Shown one piece after another: positions 25,799-34,245 of a DNA stretch of 64,000 bases. The DNA is from Ramlibacter pinisoli (lineage in GTDB: Bacteria > Pseudomonadota > Gammaproteobacteria > Burkholderiales > Burkholderiaceae_C): the NCBI RefSeq assembly GCF_009758015.1, contig NZ_WSEL01000003.1, positions 744,001 through 808,000 on the forward strand, in the 5' to 3' direction. The notes under the pieces were generated by a model, which did not search any database, was not told the origin of the DNA, and saw only the letters and a program-made list of their open reading frames with translations. Position 1 is the stretch's first letter. Each line of letters starts with the position of its first letter. Made by a program: the position numbers and the translations under genes.

Positions 25799-27037
25799 TC
25801 AAGCCCTGAGCAAGGGCGGCGGGAAGTAGCAGCGGTCCGCCACCGCGCCCCTCGCACGGTAGAAGCGGAAAGTCAGGCTGTAGGGCGTGCCCTTGGGCGT
25901 GGGCAGCCAGTTGGACGGCGGCTCACCCGCCGGCGGCTGGTCACCGAAGGTCAGGGTGAGGGACCCGTCGGGGCCACTTGCCACGCCGGATTCCGGGTTG
26001 AGCAGATAGCGCTTGAGCGGATTGGGCAGCACACGCCGCTCGACCGCGTCGACCGCGATCACGGACCAGAAGAACGTGGCGAAGTTCTCGGGTCGCTGGT
26101 CCCGGGTGAACGTCATGCGATAGGCGTGGTCCCCGTTCAGGGGTTGGCCCTCGTTGTCCACCATGCCCTTGTAGTAGACGACTTCCTGCGGCGTGTTGGC
26201 CCAGATCCCGCCGTAATTGATCAGCGTGCGCACCAGCCAGTCGTCGCCATACACGCCGGAGGTCGACGGCAGCACCCAATGGTTGCGGACCTCGCCGTGG
26301 CCCAGGACGGCCATCGCCTTGTGGAGGTCGTCCATGGCGCGCGTGCGCACGGCTGCATCCACGCGCTGGCGCTGCGCCGGGTCGCGCACCGCCAGCGCGA
26401 GTGCCCGCGTGCCCGCCTGCAGCTGTTCCATGCCGGGGTTGATGTCGGCCTCGCTGTCCAGTGCGGCCAGCGCCGAATCGAAGGCCTCTACGCCGGGCAG
26501 CGCCCGGAGTTCGAACATCGGCGTCGGGGGAACCACCGGCGGCACGGCCAGGCCGGCGGAACGGAACTCGAACTGGTGCTGCAGCGACTCCGCCCCCGCC
26601 CAGTCCGCGCCCAGTTGCACGCGCAGCAGCACCCGCATGGCGGTGACCGGCACCTCGACCCGCTGGACGCCGGCCGGCAGGCTGGGGCTGCTGCCCTTCA
26701 GGCAGACGGCGAACTCGCCGTGCGGATGGTCCGGAAACACGCGCTCGTTGATGTTGGCGACCGTCTCACCCCAGCCGTTGAGGAACTGCACCGTGTAGTA
26801 GCGGCCGCGGATCTCCGGCACCGTCACCCGCAGCGGATCGTTCGCGGCGATCACGACCCAGGCCTCGGAGTAGGCGACGTCGAGGTTGGGGTTGGGCCAC
26901 ACCACGCCCCCCGGCTTGCGGTGCACCAGCTGGTTCCAGCGGAAGCCTTCCTCGACATCGAGCCGCTGCTGGCGCAGCACGAGCAGGCGGCCGAGGAGGT
27001 AGAGGTACGCGTCGCTGATGGCCTTGTCGCTTGGCAT
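25799..27037 (-). CDS. DUF1254/DUF1214 domain protein
   Basis: 412 residues with no signal peptide. DUF1254-like elements (WPNPNLDVAYSEAWV, RGRYYTVQFLNGWGE) precede a DUF1214-like C-terminal region (WANTPQEVVYYKGMVDNEG, FFWSVIAVDAVERRVLPN, PPSNWLPTPKGTPYSLTFR). It is a diverged paralogue of the 19959 gene. ATG 27037 is preceded by AAGGA; an in-frame GTG at 27061 overlapping the upstream stop has no ribosome binding site. Activity of the family unknown. Confidence 0.85.
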   Translation of the reverse strand: MPSDKAISDAYLYLLGRLLVLRQQRLDVEEGFRWNQLVHRKPGGVVWPNPNLDVAYSEAWVVIAANDPLRVTVPEIRGRYYTVQFLNGWGETVANINERVFPDHPHGEFAVCLKGSSPSLPAGVQRVEVPVTAMRVLLRVQLGADWAGAESLQHQFEFRSAGLAVPPVVPPTPMFELRALPGVEAFDSALAALDSEADINPGMEQLQAGTRALALAVRDPAQRQRVDAAVRTRAMDDLHKAMAVLGHGEVRNHWVLPSTSGVYGDDWLVRTLINYGGIWANTPQEVVYYKGMVDNEGQPLNGDHAYRMTFTRDQRPENFATFFWSVIAVDAVERRVLPNPLKRYLLNPESGVASGPDGSLTLTFGDQPPAGEPPSNWLPTPKGTPYSLTFRFYRARGAVADRCYFPPPLLRA

Positions 27038-27057
27038 GTCGTTCCTTGGCGCAGCAC

Positions 27058-28062
27058 TCACGGGAAGGGATACACGCGCTTCCAGTCGCGCTTCATGTCC
27101 ACCACCGTCCAGCGGCGGGCGGTGGCTTCGTCCAGCGCTTTGTCGAGGCGGCCGATCGACGACGCGCGGTCGTAGGCCCATTCGCGCTCGCCGTCGGTGT
27201 GGTGCACCAGGCCCATGAAGCGGGCACCGGGGCCGGCGGCGGTCCACTGCAGCATCTGCAGGTCGCCGTCGGAATTGCCGAAGGCGAACACCGGCCGGCG
27301 ACCGATGTACTTCTGGATCGCCACGGGCTTGCCCGGGCCGTCGTCGAGGAAATCGAGCTTCGCCTCACGCCTCAGCACGGGGCGGCCGTCAGCGCCTCGG
27401 TCGAAGCGGGTCACGAAGCTGGTGCCGATCACCTGCTCCGGCGGGATGCCGTAGACCCGCTCCGACCACGCCCGCATGAATTCCACCGTGCCACCGGAGA
27501 CGATGTAGATCTTGAAGCCGTTCTCCCGCAGCAGGGCCAGCAGTTCCAGCATCGGCTGGTACACCATGTCCGTGAACGGCCGGCCGCTGCGCGGATGCCG
27601 TGCCGATGCCACCCAGGCGCTCACGGACTGGCTGAACTGCTCGGTGTCCATGCCGGTGTGGGTTGCCATCAGGATCTGGGCCATGCCCTTGTCCCCGCCG
27701 GCGAGCACCGCCTTCACGTCGCCCGCCAGCACGGCATCGAAGGGCGCCGTCGTCTTCCACTCCGGATGCGCGGGCGCCATCGCCTTCACCTGGTCCAGCG
27801 CGAACAGGAACTGGAAATACATGGGCTGCTCGGACCACAGCGTTCCGTCGTTGTCGAACACGGCGATGCGCTCGGCCCCCGGCACCCAGCCCGCAGAGCT
27901 GGCCGTGGTCGCTTGCCGCACGAACGCCTCGATGCCCTGCTTCACGGCGCCGTCGTTCCAGGAGGGCAACGAATCGCCGGACTGCGCCATCGCCGCGGGC
28001 TGTGCCGCCAGGAGCAAGACCAGCAGCCAGAGCTGCAGCCATGTGCGCACGGTGTTCTTCAT
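27058..28062 (-). CDS. Exported HAD-superfamily phosphatase
   Basis: 334 residues with signal peptide (cleavage near AMA, residue 26). Nucleophile Asp70 and acid/base Asp72 lie in VFDNDGTLW; motif II is IYIVSGGT and motif IV is FAFGNSDGDLQM. It should hydrolyse a phosphoester in the periplasm. Its start overlaps the stop of the BASS transporter gene (ATGA, 28059-28062). The presence of a phosphatase among sulfatases hints at general ester stripping of an exogenous compound, which is inference. Confidence 0.85.
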   Translation of the reverse strand: MKNTVRTWLQLWLLVLLLAAQPAAMAQSGDSLPSWNDGAVKQGIEAFVRQATTASSAGWVPGAERIAVFDNDGTLWSEQPMYFQFLFALDQVKAMAPAHPEWKTTAPFDAVLAGDVKAVLAGGDKGMAQILMATHTGMDTEQFSQSVSAWVASARHPRSGRPFTDMVYQPMLELLALLRENGFKIYIVSGGTVEFMRAWSERVYGIPPEQVIGTSFVTRFDRGADGRPVLRREAKLDFLDDGPGKPVAIQKYIGRRPVFAFGNSDGDLQMLQWTAAGPGARFMGLVHHTDGEREWAYDRASSIGRLDKALDEATARRWTVVDMKRDWKRVYPFP

Positions 28063-28937
28063 GCGTGCTTGCTCGCGCGCAGCGCATCGGCCTGCTGGGC
28101 CGCACGCCACTTCATGTACGGCGCGCTCACGATCGAGCCGACGATCAGGATCAGCAGGAGCGCGGCCAGGATGGAGGGACGGTCCGGCTCCGCGTGCAGC
28201 ACCGCGATGGCGACCGCCGGGTGCCGCGTGCAGGTGGACAGTGCGAGCACCGTGCGCTCGTCAGGATCCGGGCCGCCCAGCATGTGGCCGATGCCCAGCC
28301 CGGCCAGCGTGAACACGATCACGGCCACCACGGTGAAGTTGCCCACCAGCTCCAGCATCTTCGGCCCGGCCTGCACCACCACGGGAATGCAGGCGAGCAG
28401 CAGCAGGAGGTTGGAGGCGATGGTCAGCGGACGAGCTGCGCGCTGCGCGAAGGATGGCGCGACGTGGCGCAACGCCGCGCCCAGCAGCAGCGGCAGCAGC
28501 ATCCAGGTTCCGACAATCCCGGCGATAGTGGCGGTCGAGATCCGCACCGGCTTGTGCAACGCATACCCGAGCAGGGCCACCATCGCCGGAACCAGCACGA
28601 TGGACAGCGCCGCCGACAGGAACACCAGGCCCATGGTGTAGGAGCGCGGGCCGCCGGCCTTCAGCCCCTTGCCCGGCAGGATGGGCGGCACCGGACCCAG
28701 CGACATGGCCACCAGCGACACGACGACCGCGCGCTCCAGCTCCTGCAGGAAGACCAGGGCCAGCGCGATCGCGAACAGCGGCATGATCACGTTCATCGCC
28801 AGCACCGATCGCAGCAGCAGCGAAGGACGGCGCAGCAGGTACACGAGGTCGGTGAAGCTCGTCTCCAGGGCGATGGCCAGCAGCAGGCCCGCCATGCTGA
28901 AGCTGATCGCCAGGGGAATCAGTTGCGCGAGCGTCAT
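28059..28937 (-). CDS. Bile acid:sodium symporter (BASS) family transporter
   Basis: 292-residue membrane protein with about nine hydrophobic helices. It fits the BASS/ArsB-like fold, including the MSLGPVPPILPG segment and a late TCTRHPAVAIAVL crossover motif. BASS carriers import organic anions such as bile acids, pantoate and keto acids with Na+. It is the first gene of the operon ending at 19443, and a TTGGAC-type palindrome lies 48 bp upstream of its ATG. Its position suggests uptake or release of the molecules processed by the downstream sulfatases. Confidence 0.82.
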   Translation of the reverse strand: MTLAQLIPLAISFSMAGLLLAIALETSFTDLVYLLRRPSLLLRSVLAMNVIMPLFAIALALVFLQELERAVVVSLVAMSLGPVPPILPGKGLKAGGPRSYTMGLVFLSAALSIVLVPAMVALLGYALHKPVRISTATIAGIVGTWMLLPLLLGAALRHVAPSFAQRAARPLTIASNLLLLLACIPVVVQAGPKMLELVGNFTVVAVIVFTLAGLGIGHMLGGPDPDERTVLALSTCTRHPAVAIAVLHAEPDRPSILAALLLILIVGSIVSAPYMKWRAAQQADALRASKHA

Positions 28938-28985
28938 GAGGGTCCTGCGGTCGGCGATGGTGGGCAGCCCCTCCGGTGGTCGGAA

Positions 28986-29001
28986 GTGGACCTTGGTCCT
29001 A
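28986..29001. promoter_or_regulatory. TTGGAC-type palindrome, site 2
   Basis: GTGGACCTTGGTCCTA contains the perfect core GGACC-TT-GGTCC and matches the 42770 site at 13 of 16 positions. It is 48 bp upstream of the BASS gene that opens the nine-gene sulfatase operon. Confidence 0.65.
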
Positions 29002-29310
29002 GACAGGCACGGGTCATCCGTTCGACGTCACGGGCAGCCTGACGGCGAGGCGCCGACAGCACGCCCTCGGGATCACCAGCTCAGCCGAATCCTTGGCATG
29101 CAGCTGTCGAGGAGCGGTGGGAGTCGGCCAACTCGTGTGTGGTAGACTTCGCGCCGTTGTCCTCGCCGACGTCGACAGGCTGGCTTAAGCAAGCAGGCTC
29201 TTGTCAGACAAGGTCCGGTGGATACACTTCGGCGGAAGGCGGATCGAATGCTTCTCCCCTCCGCCACAACACAGGTTTCGTCGCCGTCGCGCTTCGCGGC
29301 AGCATGAAGT
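29002..29310. other. Intergenic region before tRNA-Lys, possible structured transcript
   Basis: No gene is recognised. About 29200-29272 contains two short inverted repeats: TTGTC-A-GACAA (29203-29213) and GGCGGA...TCCGCC, the latter enclosing a T-loop-like ATCGAAT. I tried to fold this as a tRNA, tmRNA end or 4.5S RNA and none fits. It may be the tRNA leader or a decayed RNA gene. Confidence 0.3.
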
Positions 29311-29386
29311 GGGTTCTTAGCTCAGTTGGTAGAGCAGCGGACTCTTAATCCGTAGGTCGTAGGTTCGAATCCTACAGGACCCACCA
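29311..29386 (+). tRNA. tRNA-Lys (anticodon CTT)
   Basis: A 76-nt cloverleaf with encoded CCA. The acceptor GGGTTCT pairs with AGGACCC. The D arm is GCTC/GAGC, the anticodon CTT is at 29344-29346 in loop CTCTTAA, and the T arm is TAGGTTCGAATCCTA. It reads AAG. A terminator follows 22 bp later. Confidence 0.96.
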
Positions 29387-29408
29387 CTTACAGCCTCGCC
29401 AGGCAAGC

Positions 29409-29440
29409 AAACGGCGCTACTGATTCGGTAGCGCCGTTTT
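29409..29440 (+). terminator. Rho-independent terminator after tRNA-Lys
   Basis: A perfect 12-bp stem AAACGGCGCTAC / GTAGCGCCGTTT with a 7-nt loop ends in four Ts. Confidence 0.85.
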
Positions 29441-29687
29441 GCTTTGGCGAGCCCGGTGATGGCTTGATGACATTCCACGTTGGCCGACTGATCGCACTCT
29501 TCACGAGGTGAAGTTCTCTGCAGTGGTGGCTGCGGCCACTGTCCCCACTAGCAAGCTGCCACCGGCGTCAGCCGGACCGCTGGAGATAGCGCTGGTTGTC
29601 GCGACCCAACCAACTCGAGCCCGACCGGAGCCATCCTGGCGCGGAGCGAGAACTGGACCATCCGGCAGCTGTACCGTCAATATCCTG

Positions 29688-29810
29688 CCGCCCTACCCGC
29701 CCGGCGTCTTCGATGCGTTCTCCAAGCTGGTCGTGCTGCGCCTGCAGCGCCGCGGCCTGTTCCGCACCGACGCCGAAGACACGACGCCGCGCGACCCGGT
29801 GGCGGCCTGA
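29688..29810 (+). pseudogene. Remnant of an NtaA/DszA-type flavin monooxygenase C-terminus
   Basis: The reading frame ending at 29810 encodes PPYPPGVFDAFSKLVV and LRLQRRGLFRTDAEDTTPRD. This matches the C-terminal pattern of LLM-class flavin monooxygenases of the nitrilotriacetate/dibenzothiophene-sulfone type, normally V-P-x-LQ-RG-x-(F/R)-x-x-Y-x-G-x-TLRxxLGL. The YxG and LGL elements are degraded and nothing recognisable as the catalytic barrel lies upstream. The rest of 29441-29913 shows no feature. Recognition is from memory of the family, so moderate confidence. Confidence 0.5.
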
Positions 29811-29913
29811 ACCCGGAACACGCGCCGGCATCCGTGCATAAGCAAACTGCCAATCCGTCGTTGGCGGGCGGCCGGGGGCTGGACAGAATCGCGGACCCTT
29901 CTCTTCCTCAGCC

Positions 29914-30882
29914 ATGGCCCGCCCCCTCCACCGCCTGCTCGCGGCCCTCGCCGCTTTCGCCCTCAGCGCCGCTGCAGCGGCCGACACGTATCCCGCGAAG
30001 CCGGTCCACCTCGTGGTCCACAACAACCCGGGCAGCGCGCTGGACCTCATCGCGCGGCAGGTTGCCCAGCGGTTGTCCGATGGCTGGAAGCAGCCGGTCG
30101 TGATCGACAACCGCCCGGGCGGCGGCGGCATCGTCGGCACCGACCTGGTGGCCAAGTCGGCCGCCGACGGGCACACGCTGCTGGCCGCGGGCGACGGGCC
30201 GATCACCATCCTGCCGGCGCTCTCGGCGTCCCTGCCCTACAACCCGGCGCGCGACCTGCTGCCGATCGCGTCGCTGGGCGAGCTGGACTTTGTGCTGGTG
30301 GCCAACCCGCGCACCGGCCTGCGCAGCGTGCGCGACCTGGTGGAGGCGGCGCGTCGCCAGCCAGGCCGGTACACCTTCGCGTCGTCGGGCAATGGCAGCC
30401 CGCAGCATTTCGCCGCCGAGTTGCTCAAGCAGAACGCCGGGATCCACCTGACACACATCCCCTATGGCGGCGGGCCGGCCGGCCTCGCGGGTGTGCTCGC
30501 GGGCGACGTCGACCTGATGTTCATCGCCATCGCACCCGCTCTGCAGCAGATCCAGTCCGGCCGCCTGGTGGCCCTGGCCGTGGCCGGCGACGCGCCGCAT
30601 CCGCTCCTGCCCGGTGTGCCGACGGTGGGGCAGACCTACAAGGACTTCAAGGCCGGCGCGTGGCTGGTGCTCTTCGCGCCGGCTGCGACGCCGGCCGCGG
30701 TGGCGGACCGGCTGGCGGCCGACGCCTCCCGCGTGCTGGCAGACCCGTCGCTGCGCTCGCAGCTGGCGGCCCAGGGCGTGACGGTGACGGGCCACACCGG
30801 AGCGCGCCTGCGCGACCAGCTGGCCGGCGAGGCGCGCCGCTACCAGTCGCTGGTGCGGTCCGCCGGCATCCGGGCCGACTAG
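29914..30882 (+). CDS. Bug/TctC-family tripartite tricarboxylate transporter substrate-binding protein
   Basis: 322 residues with signal peptide (residues 1-23). Typical family phrases are YPAKPVHLVVHNNPGSALD, VVIDNRPGGGGIVGTD, NPARDLLPIASLG and LAVAGDAPHPLLPGVPTVGQ. Bug proteins bind carboxylates or related solutes in the periplasm; most are orphans in Burkholderiales, and no TctA/TctB membrane genes are nearby. Usual start motif YPxKPI reads YPAKPV. Ligand unknown. Confidence 0.9.
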   Translation: MARPLHRLLAALAAFALSAAAAADTYPAKPVHLVVHNNPGSALDLIARQVAQRLSDGWKQPVVIDNRPGGGGIVGTDLVAKSAADGHTLLAAGDGPITILPALSASLPYNPARDLLPIASLGELDFVLVANPRTGLRSVRDLVEAARRQPGRYTFASSGNGSPQHFAAELLKQNAGIHLTHIPYGGGPAGLAGVLAGDVDLMFIAIAPALQQIQSGRLVALAVAGDAPHPLLPGVPTVGQTYKDFKAGAWLVLFAPAATPAAVADRLAADASRVLADPSLRSQLAAQGVTVTGHTGARLRDQLAGEARRYQSLVRSAGIRAD

Positions 30883-31112
30883 CGGCCCGGCCAGGCGGGC
30901 CCCGGGCCAGCAGCCGGATGCCGGTCTCGCCCTCGCGGCCCGCGCCGGGACCGGAAACTGGACGTCGATCGAAGCAGGTTCGGATCTTGTAATTCGAGTA
31001 ACGCGCTCGCGACCCTGCCGGGGTGCCGTTGCGAGACCCGGCAATCACATCCACGGTGTCCAGTGCGCTGCTTGCGCGCAGGGAATGCGGTTCAGCAGGC
31101 AAGGACTCGCCA

Positions 31113-31128
31113 TGGGACCAAGGTCCAA
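31113..31128. promoter_or_regulatory. TTGGAC-type palindrome, site 3
   Basis: TGGGACCAAGGTCCAA. Its complement, TTGGACCTTGGTCCCA, matches the 42770 site at 14 of 16 positions. It lies 53 bp before ATG 31182 and thus upstream of the damaged sulfatase and the two large arylsulfatases. The rest of 30883-31181 shows no other feature. Confidence 0.65.
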
Positions 31129-31206
31129 TCCAGCCGCGCGGGAAACGGCGCAACCATTCGGCCCGTCCGCCAGGGGTGCCCATGAGACTCCCTCGACCCA
31201 CCAGGC

Positions 31207-31776
31207 TTGGGCGCGCTGTCGGCGCGCTCGCGTCTACTCCTGTGCCTCTCCCTCCTGCCGGCGTTGCCGGCGCGGGCCGAGGACCGGCCGAACATCCTGT
31301 TCATCCTGGTAGACAACCTCGGCTACGGCGAACTCGACGTCTATGGCGGCGGCGGCACGCGGGGCGCGCCGACACCGCGCATCGACCGGCTGGTGAACGA
31401 GGGTCTGCGTCTGACCGACATGAACATGGAGCCGCAGCGCACGCCCAGCCGCTCGGCCATGCTCACCGGGCGCTACGTGATCCGTTCGGGCACGCACTCG
31501 GTGGCTTCTGGCGGTGGGCCCGACGGCCTGACGCAATGGGAGTTGACCCTGGCCGAATCGCTTTCCGCAGCGGGCTACGCAACCGCCCTGTACGGCAAGT
31601 GGCACCTCGGAATCGAGAATGGCCGGCTGCCGAACGATCAGGGATTCGATGATTGGTATGGCATCCCCCGCACCACCGACGAGGCCCTGTGGCGGGGGTC
31701 TCCCGGCTACTCCGCGGCCTTGATGCCGCCGCCGATCCCGATGGGCACGCCGGCCCCCTACACGCCGCCCAGGTGA
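31207..31776 (+). pseudogene. Internally deleted, active-site-dead sulfatase
   Basis: 189 codons closely resembling the 474-residue sulfatase at 21830. Residues 27-170 align with its N-terminal part (LVDNLGYGELDVYGGG, GLTQWELTLAESLSAAGYA, GKWHLG). The sequence then jumps from GYSAALMPP straight to its last 13 residues (IPMGTPAPYTPPR), an in-frame loss of about 280-290 codons. The formylglycine Cys is Arg78 (QRTPSRS instead of QCTPSRS), so no catalysis is possible. The visible start is TTG 31207. ATG 31182 with its likely leader is one frame away, so a small frameshift near 31240 may also exist. It is 10 bp before the next sulfatase. Confidence 0.85.
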
Positions 31777-31792
31777 CTCCAGGAGCATGACC

Positions 31793-34156
31793 ATGTCCCG
31801 TTCCGGCCCCGTGCAACGCAGCGTGCTGCCCATCCCCGACGGCAGGTCCCCCACGCCCACGGCCTACGACGCCAAGGACCCGGAAGCGAAATTTCCGCCC
31901 ATCGCGCCGCTGCGGCCCCCGGCCGGCGCGCCCAACGTGCTGGTGGTCCTGCTCGATGACGTCGGCTTCGGCGCCTCCAGCGCATTCGGAGGTCCCTGCC
32001 AGACGCCCACCGCCGAGCGGCTGGCCGCGCAGGGCCTCAAGTACACGCGCTTCCACACCACGGCAATCTGTTCGCCGACACGCGCGGCGCTCCTCAGCGG
32101 TCGCAATCACCATTCGGTCGGGATGGGCGGAATCACGGAGATGGCAACCTCGGCCCCCGGCTACACCTCGGTGCGACCTGACAACTGCGCACCACTGGCG
32201 CAGATCCTCAAGCTGAACGGCTACGCGACGGCGCAGTTCGGCAAGTGCCACGAGGTCCCGACCTGGGAAACCAGTCCGGCCGGTCCCCATGACCGCTGGC
32301 CGACAGGCTCCGGCTTCGAGCACTTCTTCGGCTTCATCGGCGGCGAGACGGACCAGTGGTATCCGACGCTGGTGGAGGGCACCGCGCGCGCCGCCCCCTG
32401 GGGCACGCCGCAGGACGGCTACCACTTCACGGAGGACCTGGCCGACCGGGCCATCGCCTGGGTGCGCCAGCAGAAGGCACTGGTACCCGACAAGCAGTTC
32501 TTCCTGTACTTCGCGCCGGGCGCGACCCACGCGCCGCACCATGTTCCCAAGGCGTGGGCCGACAAGTACGAGGGCAGGTTCGACCACGGCTGGGACCGCC
32601 AGCGCGAGCTCACCTTCGCCCGGCAGAAGGAGCTGGGCGTCATCCCGGCCGATGCCCAGCTCACGCAGCGCCACGACGAGATCCCGGCCTGGGACGACAC
32701 CGCGGAGGACATGAGGCCCATCCTCGCGCGCCAGATGGAGAACTACGCCGGCTTCCTCGAGCACGTGGACCACCACGTCGGCCGCCTCGTGGACGCGCTC
32801 GAGGAGCTCGGCGTCCTGGACGACACGCTGGTCTACTACATCGTCGGCGACAACGGTGCGTCGGCCGAGGGCTCGCTGCAGGGCACGTTCAACGAGATCA
32901 TCAGCCTGAACGGCATGGGCGAACTCGAGACGCCGGAGTTCCTGCGCAGCCGCCTGGACCAGCTGGGCGGGCCGGAATCCTCCCCCCACTACGCCGTGGG
33001 CTGGGCGCACGCCATGTGCACGCCATACCAGTGGACCAAGCAGGTGGCTTCGCACTGGGGCGGCACCCGCAACGGCACGATCGTGCGCTGGCCCCGGGGC
33101 GTCCGGGCCCAGGGCGAACTGCGCCACCAGTTCCACCATGTCATCGACATCGCCCCCACCGTGCTGGAGGCTGCCGGCATTCCGCAGCCGACCTTGGTGA
33201 ACGGAATCAGCCAGGAGCCGATGCACGGCACCAGCATGCTGTACAGCTTTGCCGACGGCCAGGCGGCGGAACGGCACGAAACGCAGTACTTCGAGATCTT
33301 CGGCAACCGCGGCATCTACCACAAGGGCTGGTCGGCGGTGACCAAGCACCGCACCCCATGGCAGACGGTGGGCGACGTCGGCATCGCCTTCGACGACGAC
33401 AAGTGGGAGCTCTATGACGGAGCCAGGGATGCGACCCAGGCGCACGACTTGTCGCGCGAGCTGCCGGACAAGCTGCACGAACTGCAGCGCCTGTTCCTGA
33501 TCGAGGCAACCCGCTACAACGTGCTGCCGCTGGACGATCGCTCGTTCGAACGGCTCTTGCCGGAGGTCAGCGGCAAACCGAGCCTGGTCGAGGGCAAGCG
33601 GCAGGTCCTGCTGCCCGGCATGGGCGGATTCACCGAGCTGCACATCGTGAACCTGCGCAACTGCTCCTGGTCGCTAACGGCCCAGGTCGTGGTCCCCGAG
33701 GGCGGCGCCAACGGCGCGATCCTCAAGATCGGCGGCCACATCGGCGGCTGGTCGTTCTACTTCAAGGAAGGCCGACCGACCTATTGCTACAACCTCTTCG
33801 GCATCACCCGCAGCTACATCCGGGGCACGCGCGCCGTGCCGGCCGGGGAACACCAGGTCCGGATGGAGTTCGCCTACGACGGCGGCGGCATCGGCAAGGG
33901 CGGCAACGTCACGCTGTGCATCGACGGCGCCGAGGCGGGAATGGGCCGGATCGAGCACACCGAGCCACTGGCCTTCGGCTCCGTGTACAGCGACGTCGGC
34001 CGCGATGGCCTGCCCCACGTGACCGAGGACTACGGCAGCGGCGACAACGCATTCACCGGGCAGATCAAGTGGGTGCAACTGGAAGCCGGCGAGGACTCGC
34101 ACGACCACTTGGTGCCGCCCGAAAACTTCGTGCGCATGGCAATGGCGAAGCAATAG
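31793..34156 (+). CDS. Large arylsulfatase (tandem copy 1)
   Basis: 787 residues, no signal peptide. The sulfatase domain (about 45-560) has LLDDVGFGAS metal ligands, Cys93 in CSPTR, GKCHEV at the Lys/His position, ATHAPHHVP and VGDNGASAEG. The C-terminal 180 residues form a probable jelly-roll lectin-like module (KIGGHIGGWSFYFKEGRP, VRMEFAYDGGGIGKGG). This AtsA-like architecture is known in proteobacterial arylsulfatases. ATG 31793 has AGGAG at 7 nt; ATG 31787 is too close to it. The nearest maturase is the FGE at 23251. Confidence 0.9.
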   Translation: MSRSGPVQRSVLPIPDGRSPTPTAYDAKDPEAKFPPIAPLRPPAGAPNVLVVLLDDVGFGASSAFGGPCQTPTAERLAAQGLKYTRFHTTAICSPTRAALLSGRNHHSVGMGGITEMATSAPGYTSVRPDNCAPLAQILKLNGYATAQFGKCHEVPTWETSPAGPHDRWPTGSGFEHFFGFIGGETDQWYPTLVEGTARAAPWGTPQDGYHFTEDLADRAIAWVRQQKALVPDKQFFLYFAPGATHAPHHVPKAWADKYEGRFDHGWDRQRELTFARQKELGVIPADAQLTQRHDEIPAWDDTAEDMRPILARQMENYAGFLEHVDHHVGRLVDALEELGVLDDTLVYYIVGDNGASAEGSLQGTFNEIISLNGMGELETPEFLRSRLDQLGGPESSPHYAVGWAHAMCTPYQWTKQVASHWGGTRNGTIVRWPRGVRAQGELRHQFHHVIDIAPTVLEAAGIPQPTLVNGISQEPMHGTSMLYSFADGQAAERHETQYFEIFGNRGIYHKGWSAVTKHRTPWQTVGDVGIAFDDDKWELYDGARDATQAHDLSRELPDKLHELQRLFLIEATRYNVLPLDDRSFERLLPEVSGKPSLVEGKRQVLLPGMGGFTELHIVNLRNCSWSLTAQVVVPEGGANGAILKIGGHIGGWSFYFKEGRPTYCYNLFGITRSYIRGTRAVPAGEHQVRMEFAYDGGGIGKGGNVTLCIDGAEAGMGRIEHTEPLAFGSVYSDVGRDGLPHVTEDYGSGDNAFTGQIKWVQLEAGEDSHDHLVPPENFVRMAMAKQ

Positions 34157-34245
34157 CGGACGGAGCCCTTCTTGGACCGGTCCTGGCCCTTGCCGGATGT
34201 CGAGCGGGTCCAGGTCTCGCGACAGCCCTGACCAGGAGCAAAGCA

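Noticed and set aside
29139-29275. A second RNA gene (tRNA-Ser/Leu-like, tmRNA end or 4.5S RNA) upstream of tRNA-Lys
   Set aside because: GGTAGAC and ATCGAAT resemble tRNA pieces, but no acceptor, anticodon or T-stem pairing can be assembled, and the 4.5S core (GGAAG...AGCAG) is absent.
31182-31652. An intact alternative gene beginning at ATG 31182
   Set aside because: Its frame leaves the sulfatase sequence after the leader and becomes Arg/Ala-rich shadow translation. It is better explained as the old start of the damaged sulfatase.
34174-34183. GGACCGGTCC palindrome between the two large arylsulfatases as a seventh regulon site
   Set aside because: It lacks the 2-bp spacer of the GGACC-WW-GGTCC core and the outer TTGG/CCAA arms are not symmetrical, so the geometry differs.
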